From assembly GCA_033439265.1 (NCBI GenBank), contig JAVTVX010000017.1, positions 6,780,001-6,844,000 of the forward strand: DNA of 64,000 nucleotides. Direction: 5' to 3'. Source of the stretch: Dillenia suffruticosa (lineage: Eukaryota; Streptophyta; Magnoliopsida; Dilleniales; Dilleniaceae). Below, piece after piece: positions 46,561-56,356 of the stretch. Position numbers and translations under genes: made by a program. Position 1 is the first letter of the stretch, and each line of letters begins with the position of its first letter. The notes beneath the pieces were generated by a model that saw only the letters and a list, made by a program, of their open reading frames with translations, ran no database searches and was not told the DNA's origin.

Positions 46561-47078
46561 CGGGCCAGGACCAACGTCTATTTTTTATCTTATGGGTGTA
46601 ATTCTTGCAAATATTTTTACTCGTAACCCAATTTTCTTTGATCATTACGAACCCATGACTTGATCAAAGTCAAGCCGGCGCCCATGGCACCAGGAAATAA
46701 ACAGACAAAACATCACAAATAGAAGTGAAGAACATGAAAGTCAATTCAAACCACCGCAGTTTAAGAAACCTAGATTTAGAAATGCAGTAGTAGCTTTATC
46801 AAACATGTTGGTTTTTATCACTTAAAAAAATATATACTATAAAGTAGAAGGGTCGAAAGTATTTCTACAAACATTATTGAATAACAATGGAAGTAATTGC
46901 ACGACTCAGACTATATATGCTGAGCATGACATTGTGCTGCTTTTGTTGAAAGAGTCATCTTACCTCTTTATTTCAAATGGAGCAAGCAATTTTACAGTTT
47001 ATGGCCAGCCAAAAAATGATAATGATAATAATAATAAAGACTTTAATTTCACGGCGTTTATGGAGCATTCGTGAAAGG

Positions 47079-47115
<37 letters not shown>

Positions 47116-47160
47116 TCTGCCCGCCATGAGGTTTTAAAAAATAGGAGAGGTTTGAAAAAA
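46561..47160. other. Upstream region of peptide gene 3
   Basis: No receptor kinase sequence is present here, unlike units A and B. It contains a TA run (47085-47110). An open frame at 46877 is not recognised. Confidence 0.4.
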
Positions 47161-47177
47161 TAGGAGTAGCATTCATC

Positions 47178-47186
47178 TATAAATAG
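47178..47186 (+). promoter_or_regulatory. TATA box of peptide gene 3
   Basis: TATAAATAG, 112 nt before the ATG, preceded by AGGAGTAGCATTCATC as in the other two peptide genes. Confidence 0.65.
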
Positions 47187-47289
47187 TTGGCCTTAGTATC
47201 CAGATTCTGCACTCTCATCATAATTCTCCCTTTTGCTTTTCTAAGTTTCTCAAATTCCCAATTGTCTCGCACAAAAATATTAAATCAAA

Positions 47290-47731
47290 ATGTCTCTGCT
47301 GCGGACTGCCCGCAACAGAGTGATTGCCATCTCTTTAGTGATGCTCCTGCTGATTGTGTCCTCCTCGGCTTCCGGCATGAACCTAATTGGTAATTTGTAA
47401 ATATTTAGAAATTAAAAAAAAAAAAAAAAAAACCTTCTTTTTTGCTTTTTTTCTTAAAGTGTCTTTCATGAAATGTAACGGTGCAACATCATAGATTTGG
47501 ACCATTTTCCCCATGCGTATTTGCTTTTCCAAGTAATTTGTATAAGTTATTCTGTTATGTACCGTGACAGGAAGAAGAGGTCTGAGCACTGAAGCGGCTT
47601 ATGAGACTGCTGGTCGTAGTGGGTACAACGGCGAAACAACTTATGAGACTGCTGGTCGTAGTGGGTATAACGGCGAAACAGCTTATGAGACTGCTGGTCG
47701 TAGTGGGTACAACGGCGAAAATGGGAAGTGA
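47290..47731 (+). CDS. Small secreted peptide precursor 3 with triplicated 14-residue repeat
   Basis: Exons 47290-47389 and 47571-47731 (phase 1) encode 86 residues. Signal peptide MSLLRTARNRVIAISLVMLL then IVSSSASG. Junction motif MNLIGRRGLSTE as in copies 1 and 2. Exon 2 then carries three near-identical 42-nt repeats encoding [A/T]YETAGRSGYNGE[T/N], and ends NGK before TGA. Repeated units after a signal peptide suggest a precursor giving several similar mature peptides, or simply a slippage product. After the stop, the same frame continues with a stretch resembling copy 2 (GKYA.D), so the C terminus has been lost by a premature stop. No partner receptor lies beside it. Confidence 0.65.
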
Positions 47732-48304
47732 GGAAGGGGAGGCGGCAAATATGCGCATGATTGGGAAGCTACTTTACTGGGGTGAAATTTAAAGAAATAA
47801 ATAAATATATATATATATATATATATATGATATATAATTTTAAAAATTATAACCCAGCCTCTTTAAAATTGTAATTTTAAATAAATAAATAGATGTATTG
47901 TACTTCCCCGTCTATAAGTTTATGGCTTTCCTTTGCAGGGTAGTATGTACCATCTCCATGAGGTTCAAAGTTAGACATCAAGAATTATTAGATTTGGACA
48001 ATCGTGGTATTTGTGTTTGTAGGGAGAGAAGTTTTATAGTTATAAACGTTTTGCAATTAAATTAATAATGAAAATAATAATTATGTTTACCTTTTATCTT
48101 TTCCTACTTCTCAAATCCCTGGCTTCACCAAAATTCAATTTTGCTGAGAATTTTGCAACTTATGCTGAAACCGGAAACCCGGTTGTATGGACCGGAAGAA
48201 AAAAGGGGCCTATTCATTTGCTTTTGAGCCGAAAATACACTCTACCACAGGTCAAAAAGATAAGTTGATCACAACCAGAGCAATCCATTCTTTACTTGAA
48301 TATC
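47732..48304. other. 3' flank of peptide gene 3, up to the retrotransposon
   Basis: Contains a TA run (47802-47828), and at 47939-47962 a match to the 3' end of peptide gene 2 (GTATGTACCATCTCCATGAGG against TACTACGTGCCACCTCCATGATG). A 66-codon frame at 48068 starts with a hydrophobic segment but is not recognised. Confidence 0.4.
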
Positions 48305-48309
48305 CTTGT
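48305..48309. repeat. Target site duplication, left
   Basis: CTTGT directly before the 5' LTR. The same five bases follow the 3' LTR at 58767-58771. Confidence 0.9.
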
Positions 48310-48318
48310 TGTAACACT

Positions 48319-48359
<41 letters not shown>

Positions 48360-48393
48360 AAAATTAGGGCTTAAAGCCCTAATTCTTTTTTTA

Positions 48394-48444
<51 letters not shown>

Positions 48445-50886
48445 CCCTCTTTCCCTCTTTCTCCCTTTCTCTTCTCCGCCGCGGCCCCTCTCCCGCCACC
48501 GCACGCCGCCCACTGCGCCACCTTTCTCCCGCGATCCCCGCCGCTGCAGCGCCTCCCGTGAGCAGCCCCTCTCCTCCGCGCAGCGCGATCTCCTACGAGC
48601 TGCGCTAGCCCAGCCGAGTGCGCGACTGTCCGAGCGCTCCACTGCGCGAGCCCACGCCTGCTCGGGAGCTCACTTGCGCACCGCGATCTCCTGCGAACGC
48701 TGCCACCTCGAGCCATCGCGAGCCTTGTGCGCGATCTCCCGTGAGCCAGCACGAGCTAGCGCACGAGCCAGCGCGCGACCCAGCTCGCGTCCCAGCACGA
48801 GCCAGCGCGCGACCCAGCGCGAGCCAGCGCGCGACCCAGCGCGAGCCAGCGCGCGACCCAGCTCGTGACCTAGAGCGAGCCCTAGCCCGTGAGCGGGCCA
48901 GCCCACCAGCGGCCCAAGGCCCAGTCCAGCCGCGGCCCACTGCATCCCGCGAAGCCCGCTGCGACCAGCAAGCCGGGCTGAGAGCCCGTGAGCCACCAGC
49001 GGGCCAGCCCACTAGCAGCCAGCCCACCGGCCCGCGAGCCCGTGACGGCCCGCGAGCCCGCGACCGGCTTTCCCCTGTGAGAGCTCACCTGCATCTTCTG
49101 TACTGCAGGTAACGACTGTATTGATTGAAGTTCTATGGTTTGCTGGTAGAAATTTAGTGGTTTCTAATACATCTGAAGTTTGGGAAATATTACAGGTTTT
49201 AAACCAACCCGACGGGCGAACGACAACTAGGTCTGAAACCCGAGGAACCTTAGGTGAGAGATGAATAAATTTTATTGATAGAATCCCTTATTAGGGTTTT
49301 AATCGTTATAAATTTGACGATTTGATTAGGTTTGTCTTTTGGAGAGTCGTTGAAAAAAATAGGGAGTGACCACCCTCCCTAGATAAGGTGAGTGGGACTC
49401 TAATCTCTTGCATAAAATAGTAAAACGTATTTTCTGTCGCATTTTCGATAAAACATGCTTTGATATGCATTCGTTGACGTGTGATATTAAATTTGGAAAT
49501 CTGTTTTGTGATTTTTGGAGTGTCTTGAATTATATTTGCAATGACTATGCATCCATGGTTTGAGATGAATCAATAGTTGTGCCATTTTTTTGAAAATGTA
49601 TAAATTTCATTTTATACCAATGTAGTGATATGCTGTTTTGAAATGAATTTGATGAGACGTATTGGCACGCAAAAATTTAAAAATGTTTTTGATGAACTAT
49701 GTGGGTTGGATGCCTACTAGTTGTGCGATGATGTGATGATACTCGTGGGACGTTGTGCCCGGGGACGTTGTGCCCTTGTGATACTATGGGACGTTGTGCC
49801 CTTGTGATATTATGATATTCCGTAGCTACGAAGGGCGTTTGTAGAGGCACGGGTTGCCCGGATACGCTTCTGCAGGAGGTATCCGCAAACGTCATTTATT
49901 CTAAAGGCTATAGGCGCGGCCGGTTGAACCCACGTAGGGGGAGGACGTGTGTGACGCCACCGTCTAGCACCGGGCGGGGTCCTATACACGTTGATGAGTT
50001 GGCCCCAGCGAGCTCATGGCCAACGTCGGGGTAGAGAGCGTTTCAAAGTCTATGCATAATAAAACCCCCGACGCGCCTGTCCTTGGTCACGGTTGACCTT
50101 TGCCAGGACTATTTTTGGCTCGCTCTGACATTACTTGATTTTAAATGGATGCATACATGCTTGCTATCGTGTGTTTGATTAAATGATTTCAAAATGATAA
50201 ATATATCATGTTTTGCTGCGAAGTGTAAATTGTTGTTTCGAATGATATTATTTGACACTCCAATTGTTCACCTATGCTATTTATGCTTGATATTACCCCC
50301 CTCACTCACTGAGTATCTTCCCATGATACTCACCCCTCTATTTTCTCTCCTCAGACAGGTTTATTGTGATAGAGCGGTGTTACAGGCTCTAGTGCGGATT
50401 TATTGTTCTGACGGTGAGATTTACTTCTAATTTAGTTTCGACCCTGCGAGGTCTTGACATTGAGGTCCGTAGTTGGCCATGTACTTATTTTGGGATGACT
50501 GTATAGTTTAACTCTCATATTTCATTTGCATTGAGGCGATTGTACGTACTTGAACGTTACTTGGGAAATGTGATATATATTGTATAAACTTAGGTCCGCT
50601 CGATATAGCGGCTGCTCATGCTCTAGTTGGGCATGACAGTAGAGGTCTGTGGCTAGGTTTGTTTATAGCCTTGCGTTGTTCTGAATGTTGGCTGTGGTGT
50701 TTGTTGATTTTGGAGAGGCCGGGATGGCCATTTGTGTATTGTACAGGATGATTTGGATTATACAGGTATAATTGTACATGGGAAACCTCCGATTTATGGG
50801 GAGGTTCTGCCCAATTTTCTGTAAAAATACAGCCGGCATTCAGGGGCAACGGGCGGCTGTTCACGATCCCGGTTTGGGGCGTGACA
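48310..50886 (+). repeat. 5' LTR
   Basis: 2,577 bp, from TGTAACACTGC to GGGGCGTGACA. In order: poly-A run, TTAGGGCTTAAAGCCCTAA palindrome, CT microsatellite, a strongly GC-rich stretch with tandem CGAGCCAGCGCGCGACC-like units (48740-48875), AT-rich remainder, and the CTCACTCACTGAGTATCTTC element shared by many plant Ty3/gypsy LTRs. Confidence 0.95.
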
Positions 50887-50893
50887 GTTCTAT

Positions 50894-50904
50894 TGGTATC
50901 AGAG
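50894..50904 (+). other. Primer binding site (initiator tRNA-Met)
   Basis: TGGTATCAGAG, seven bases after the end of the 5' LTR; matches the 3' end of plant initiator tRNA-Met. Confidence 0.85.
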
Positions 50905-51177
50905 AGTCTAGGTTTGAGAAAAGATCAAAGTTTTCCCAAGTATACGCAAAGTTCTCAATGCATTAGAGAGTTTCATACAGTCATTTAAAGTCCCGTACTT
51001 GGCCATAGGCATATAAGTTCGCCTATTTTATGGAGTTGGATACATAACGCATCTAACTCATTACTTTGCATTCGAATGTTTTAAATTATAGTTCATTTAT
51101 TTTAGGGGGTTAGTTACGGAGCAACTAACCCTAAATCTCGATTTCTATCCGTTGACAATGTATTTTTTCGCAGAATT

Positions 51178-52620
51178 ATGCCACCTAGACGTGGTAGGAG
51201 AGGTGCTAGATTCGCCTCACTTGAGGGCCTTACAGTGCCGGATACACCTAGGGCACCTGAGGCGCCACGAGTACCAGAGGTTGCTTCCTCTACTCGAGCA
51301 CGCTCACCAGCGCCACCCCCAGCACCTCCACCGGCTGCTACAGCCGAGATTCCTCCACCACCACTTGATGCCTTGAGACAATGGCAGGAGTGGTGCAGTA
51401 GATATGGGGCGCAGATGCCACCACCTTCACTACAGACTCCAGCGACCGCACCTGCGGCCGTACCTGCTCCTTCGGCACCGATTCTTCCTTCGGTGGCCGG
51501 CCCTTCCGTGTCTACCCCGACCGACGAGACGTCGGCTACTTTGAGGCGCATCCATGAGCTCACTCAGTTAGTGAAAGAGTCACGGCAGCTCGGATGCACA
51601 GATTTTTCGGGATCCAGTGATGCAGTAGCGGCGAAACACTGGATCAACAGGATTCGTAGGATCCTTACGGATTTGGGGTTGTCAGAGGAGCTCAGATTGA
51701 GAGTTGCTGAGAGACTCCTCGACGGAGATGCCCTCTCGTGGTGGGAGGCTATCCGTGACAGTGCCACACAGACCCTGCGGTGGGAGGACTTTTTACGAGA
51801 GTTCGACCGCAGGTACTTTACCCCGTTCCAGCAGGACCGGATGAGGACGGAGTTCCTGCACTTACGTCAGGGGACGAGGTCAGTTTCAGAGTACGAGGCC
51901 GAGCTTAGACGACTAGCGGCCTTTGTCCCCGATATGGCTACACCGGTTCAGTTGAGGTTCAAGTTTGAAGATGGCCTCCAATTGAGCATCAGGAAATATA
52001 TGACGGTGACTCCCTCTTTTACACTATCGGAGGTGATTGATTCAGCGTATCGGGCGGAGGAGATCGTCCGAGCGGAGGCGAGACAGAGGGAGAGTCACCA
52101 GAAGAGGAAGACTGGGTCACAGAGTGGACAGTCTTCGAAGAGGGGTAGAGGTTCTGGATATCCCGGAGGTTTTTCTAGCTTCAGACCAGCAGCACCGGGA
52201 CAGGGACCTCGACCACAGGGCTTTGGGGCACCAGCCCCTAGTGTCTCTACACAGTCTACTACACAGAGACCGCCCTTCTGCCGTAGATGCAACTGTCACC
52301 ATGCCTTTGGGGCATGTAGAGCACCAGTTACTTGCTTCCAGTGTGGGAAGCAAGGGCACGTTAGGAGTGTCTGTCCCGATTTAGGTCGGGGAGGATTGAC
52401 TTTACAGAGTCGTACTGGTACGTCTGGCACCGGCCAGCAGGGGGCACCTGCGCACTCAGCTCTTACCGCTCCCCGGACTGCAGCCGGGAGTAATACAGTG
52501 CCAGGATCGTCGCGACAGCAGCCTAGGGCCCAGGCTCGTGTGTTTGCGATGACACAGGAGGACGCACAGGCAAACTCTGATGTTATTATGGGTAATCCTC
52601 CCGCAGACCCCTCAGTGTAG
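51178..52620 (+). CDS. gag: Gag of the LTR retrotransposon
   Basis: A 480-codon frame. Basic start (MPPRRGRRG), Pro/Ala-rich segment to about residue 110, then the retrotransposon gag domain (about 130-300, with WWEAIRDSATQTLRWEDF and FLHLRQGTRSVSEYEAEL). A basic linker precedes two zinc knuckles: a degenerate CX2CX3HX4C (CRRCNCHHAFGAC) and a standard CX2CX4HX4C at residues 386-399. The TAG stop at 52618 separates it from pol, which is in another frame. If the intron at 52592-52784 is removed, the last nine codons are replaced by pol. Confidence 0.93.
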   Translation: MPPRRGRRGARFASLEGLTVPDTPRAPEAPRVPEVASSTRARSPAPPPAPPPAATAEIPPPPLDALRQWQEWCSRYGAQMPPPSLQTPATAPAAVPAPSAPILPSVAGPSVSTPTDETSATLRRIHELTQLVKESRQLGCTDFSGSSDAVAAKHWINRIRRILTDLGLSEELRLRVAERLLDGDALSWWEAIRDSATQTLRWEDFLREFDRRYFTPFQQDRMRTEFLHLRQGTRSVSEYEAELRRLAAFVPDMATPVQLRFKFEDGLQLSIRKYMTVTPSFTLSEVIDSAYRAEEIVRAEARQRESHQKRKTGSQSGQSSKRGRGSGYPGGFSSFRPAAPGQGPRPQGFGAPAPSVSTQSTTQRPPFCRRCNCHHAFGACRAPVTCFQCGKQGHVRSVCPDLGRGGLTLQSRTGTSGTGQQGAPAHSALTAPRTAAGSNTVPGSSRQQPRAQARVFAMTQEDAQANSDVIMGNPPADPSV

Positions 52621-52784
52621 TACTTTTGTGTACTTTCTGTATGAGCTTATTGTATATCATGATATCGATGTACAGTTTTGACTAGTTAAAGCTTTAGAAG
52701 CTTAACTAGTTTGATATATATATATATATTCGTTCACTTTTTCTTCGCATTTTAAATGCCGTTGATCTTCTTTCTTACTTTTAG
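52592..52784 (+). other. Candidate spliceable intron joining gag to pol
   Basis: Begins GTAATCC after an ATGG in gag, is AT-rich with a TA run, and ends TCTTTCTTACTTTTAG, a strong pyrimidine tract and acceptor. Its length (193 = 3n+1) exactly brings pol into the gag frame and removes the gag stop. Unspliced RNA would give Gag only. Inferred from sequence alone. Confidence 0.6.
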
Positions 52785-52789
52785 GTACC

Positions 52790-55700
52790 ATGCGAATATT
52801 CGGTATCGATGCCCGTATTCTCATAGATACCGGGTCAAATTTTTCTTATGTGAGCGATACGTTCGCTTGTCATTCTGATAGACCTCTCTCGCCACTTGAT
52901 GCAGAGATTTTGGTAGTCACTCCTCTTGACAAGCATATTGTTCGAGATACAGTCTATAGGGGCTGTGAGGTCGGAATTGGGGAGACAGTATTAGAGGCAG
53001 ATCTGATTCCGCTCCCTATCACGGATTTCGATGCCATCCTAGGGATGGATTGGCTGAGTTTACACCGGGCTTCCGTGGATTGTTTCACGAAGGAGGTTGA
53101 GTTTAGGAGGTCCGAGCAGCCACCGTTAGTATTCCGAGGTGAGAGACGAGTGTTGCCCCGCAGTATTATCTCTGTTATGAAGGCCAGACGTTTGGTACGC
53201 CATGGTTGTGCGGCTTATCTGGCTTATGTTGTTGACACCACCGTTGAGGGACCGAGGCTTGAAGACGTCCCTGTGGTGCAGGAATTTTTAGATGTGTTCC
53301 CCGAGGAGCTTCCCGGATTACCACCAGTTCGGGAGTTCGATTTCGAGATTGATTTAGTACCGGGGACCAATCCTATTTCTATTCCGCCATACAGAATGGC
53401 GCCTGCTGAACTGAGAGAGCTTAAAACTCAGTTACAGGAACTTCTGGACAAGGGGTTTATTCGTCCGAGCACCTCACCTTGGGGCGCTCCGGTACTGTTT
53501 GTAAAGAAGAAGGATGGTACATTTCGGCTTTGTGTGGATTACAGGCAATTGAACAAAGCCACCATCAAGAACCGATATCCCCTGCCTCGTATCGATGACT
53601 TGTTTGATCAGCTGCAGGGAGCTAAGGTTTTCTCTAAGATTGATCTCCGTTCGGGTTATCATCAGTTGAGGATTCAGGCCGAAGATGTGCCCAAGACAGC
53701 TTTTCGCACCCGATACGGCCATTACGAGTTTCTAGTCATGCCGTTTGGGCTGACTAATGCCCCAGCTGCTTTTATGGATCTGATGAACCGAGTTTTTCAC
53801 GACTATTTGGATCGGTTCGTCATCGTATTCATCGATGACATCTTGATATATTCACGGAGCGATGAAGATCATGTTCAGCACCTTCGGGTGGTATTACAGA
53901 TACTCCGTGAGAAGCAGCTATATGCCAAATTCTCAAAATGTGAGTTTTGGCTAAAACAAATTGGATTCTTGGGGCACATTGTCTCCGCGGAAGGTATTTA
54001 TGTTGATCCGCGGAAGGTTGAGGCTATAGTGAAGTGGGAGCAGCCACAAACAGTTACCGAGATTCGTAGTTTTCTCGGTTTGGCCGGGTATTATCGCAGA
54101 TTTGTAGAGGGATTCTCCCGGATAGCTGCCCCGTTGTCGAGATTGACCCAAAAGGGGGTCAAGTTTGCTTGGGATGACCGTTGTGAGGCAAGCTTCCAGG
54201 AGCTCAAACAACGGTTAACATCCGCCCCTATTTTAGCCCTTCCCACTAGTAGTCGGGAGTATACAGTGTACAGTGATGCTAGCCAACAGGGATTGGGTTG
54301 TGTTCTGATGCAGGATGGTCGGGTTATTGCGTATGCCTCGCGACAGCTGAAGAAACACGAGGGTAACTACCCGACACATGATTTAGAGTTGGCAGCCATA
54401 GTCTTCGCGTTGAAGATATGGCGGCATTATCTTTATGGGGTAACCTGCAGGGTATTTACCGACCACAGGAGTTTGAAATATCTGTTTACCCAAAAAGAGC
54501 TGAATTTGAGACAGAGGAGATGGTTGGAGTTATTGAAAGACTATGATCTCATTATTGACTATCATCCGGGCAAGGCAAATGTTGTAGCAGATGCCTTGAG
54601 TCGGAAGTCAGCATCATCCTCACAGTCGACAGAGAAAGCCTACCTTTCTTGTTTAGTGGGACTCCGAGCCTTAGGAGTCAGTTTGACTAACGATGATCAG
54701 GGAGGCTTATTAGCCAGATTTGAGGTCAGGCCGACTTTGTTCGACCGTATCAGGGAGCTCCAGAGTACGGATGAGGAGATCCAGGGTATTGCAGATAGAG
54801 TCCGCAGAGCTGAGGGCGGAGACTTTAGAGTCCGTGATGATGGACTCATGGTATTCAGAGACAGAGTGTGTATTCCGGCCGATAGTGATCTTCGGCGTGC
54901 TATCCTTGAGGAAGCACATTCTTCTGCATATGCTATGCATCCCGGGGGTACGAAGATGTATCGGACCATCAGAGGTAGCTACTGGTGGTCAGGCATGAAG
55001 AGGGATATAGCAGAGTTTGTGGCACGATGCTTGGTGTGCCAGCAGGTGAAGGCCGAACATCAGCGTCCAGCGGGCACACTGCAGCCTCTTCCTATTCCTG
55101 AGTGGAAATGGGAGCATATTACTATGGATTTCGTGATGGGATTGCCGCGGACTTCTACACGGCATGATGCGATTTGGGTGATTGTCGATCGACTCACCAA
55201 ATCTGCGCATTTCATCCCTATCCGCAGTGACTATTCTTTAGAGGCGTTGGCACGTCTCTACATTGATACCATAGTTCGACTTCACGGGGTACCTGTGTCG
55301 ATTGTTTCAGATAGGGACCCCAGGTTCACATCTAGGTTTTGGCCCAAATTGCAGGAGGCATTGGGTACTAGATTGAATTTCAGTACGGCATATCACCCTC
55401 AGACGGACGGCCAGTCTGAGAGGACCATTCAGACCCTTGAGGACATGCTGAGAGCATGTGTGATGGATTTCCGGGGTAGTTGGGATCGGCACCTTCCACT
55501 AGTCGAGTTCGCATATAATAACAGTTATCAAGCCAGTATAGGGATGCCCCCGTATGAGGCACTATATGGCAGGAAGTGCCGCACCCCGATATGCTGGGAT
55601 GAGGTCGGAGAGCGACGTCTCAACAGCGTTGAGTTGATTGAACAAACAAAGGATAAAGTTAAGGTTATCCGTGAGCGGATGAAAGCCGCCCAGGACAGAC

Positions 55701-56167
55701 AGAAGACGTATGCTGATCGTAGGCGGCGACCTCTTGAGTTTGCTACGGGAGATATGGTTTTCTTGAGGATATCTCCCTGGAAGGGAGTTATACGGTTCAG
55801 GCAGAGGGGCAAGTTGAGCCCCAGATATATTGGGCCCTTCCGTATCCTTGAGAGGGTCGGGAGTGTGGCATATAGATTGGAGCTGCCTGATGAACTATCC
55901 CGTATTCACGACGTATTCCATGTCTCAGTACTCAGGAAATACTTGACCGATCCTTCTCATGTACTTGAGCCTCCACCTCTTGAGTTACGAGAGGATCTTC
56001 GTTTTCCAGTTCAGCCCGTGGCTATTCTAGATCGACAAGTCAGGAAGCTACGGAGTAAGGAAATTTCATTAGTCAAAGTTTTGTGGAGAAGTGATCAGGT
56101 CAAGGAGGAGACCTGGGAGCAAGAAGAAGCTATGAGGAGTCAATACCCCCATTTATTTACAGTGTAA
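52790..56167 (+). CDS. pol: Pol of the LTR retrotransposon (PR-RT-RH-IN)
   Basis: An open frame of 1,125 codons from ATG 52790; translation may instead enter through the spliced junction just upstream. Aspartic protease DTG at residues 13-15. Reverse transcriptase with FIDD at 347-350. RNase H with its first catalytic Asp near 496. Integrase: His/Cys zinc region about 716-750, catalytic Asp about 779, Asp about 840 and Glu about 876, the last two separated by 35 residues as in DD35E integrases. A GPF motif of the GPY/F module lies near 1013, and residues about 1060-1125 resemble a chromodomain that would guide integration into heterochromatin. All key residues are present and no stop or frameshift is seen. 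Confidence 0.95.
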   Translation: MRIFGIDARILIDTGSNFSYVSDTFACHSDRPLSPLDAEILVVTPLDKHIVRDTVYRGCEVGIGETVLEADLIPLPITDFDAILGMDWLSLHRASVDCFTKEVEFRRSEQPPLVFRGERRVLPRSIISVMKARRLVRHGCAAYLAYVVDTTVEGPRLEDVPVVQEFLDVFPEELPGLPPVREFDFEIDLVPGTNPISIPPYRMAPAELRELKTQLQELLDKGFIRPSTSPWGAPVLFVKKKDGTFRLCVDYRQLNKATIKNRYPLPRIDDLFDQLQGAKVFSKIDLRSGYHQLRIQAEDVPKTAFRTRYGHYEFLVMPFGLTNAPAAFMDLMNRVFHDYLDRFVIVFIDDILIYSRSDEDHVQHLRVVLQILREKQLYAKFSKCEFWLKQIGFLGHIVSAEGIYVDPRKVEAIVKWEQPQTVTEIRSFLGLAGYYRRFVEGFSRIAAPLSRLTQKGVKFAWDDRCEASFQELKQRLTSAPILALPTSSREYTVYSDASQQGLGCVLMQDGRVIAYASRQLKKHEGNYPTHDLELAAIVFALKIWRHYLYGVTCRVFTDHRSLKYLFTQKELNLRQRRWLELLKDYDLIIDYHPGKANVVADALSRKSASSSQSTEKAYLSCLVGLRALGVSLTNDDQGGLLARFEVRPTLFDRIRELQSTDEEIQGIADRVRRAEGGDFRVRDDGLMVFRDRVCIPADSDLRRAILEEAHSSAYAMHPGGTKMYRTIRGSYWWSGMKRDIAEFVARCLVCQQVKAEHQRPAGTLQPLPIPEWKWEHITMDFVMGLPRTSTRHDAIWVIVDRLTKSAHFIPIRSDYSLEALARLYIDTIVRLHGVPVSIVSDRDPRFTSRFWPKLQEALGTRLNFSTAYHPQTDGQSERTIQTLEDMLRACVMDFRGSWDRHLPLVEFAYNNSYQASIGMPPYEALYGRKCRTPICWDEVGERRLNSVELIEQTKDKVKVIRERMKAAQDRQKTYADRRRRPLEFATGDMVFLRISPWKGVIRFRQRGKLSPRYIGPFRILERVGSVAYRLELPDELSRIHDVFHVSVLRKYLTDPSHVLEPPPLELREDLRFPVQPVAILDRQVRKLRSKEISLVKVLWRSDQVKEETWEQEEAMRSQYPHLFTV

Positions 56168-56195
56168 ATTCTCTTTTAGTTTCGAGGACGAAACT

Positions 56196-56215
56196 TGATT
56201 TTAGGGGGTTAGAAA
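56196..56215 (+). other. Polypurine tract region
   Basis: AGGGGGTTAGAAA directly precedes the 3' LTR; interrupted by TT, so a weak tract. The core TTTTAGGGGGTTAG also occurs at about 51100, upstream of gag. Confidence 0.55.
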
Positions 56216-56224
56216 TGTAACACT

Positions 56225-56265
<41 letters not shown>

Positions 56266-56299
56266 AAAATTAGGGCTTAAAGCCCTAATTCTTTTTTTA

Positions 56300-56356
<57 letters not shown>

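Noticed and set aside
48068-48268. 66-codon frame with a hydrophobic start, beside the retrotransposon
   Set aside because: No homologue recognised, no conserved copy in units A or B, and no matching exon after the element; kept only as a remark in the flank entry.
48252-49112. Several long open frames on both strands at the start of each LTR
   Set aside because: Produced by the CT repeat and GC-rich tandem units; the same frames recur in the 3' LTR (56209-56974) and have no domain content.
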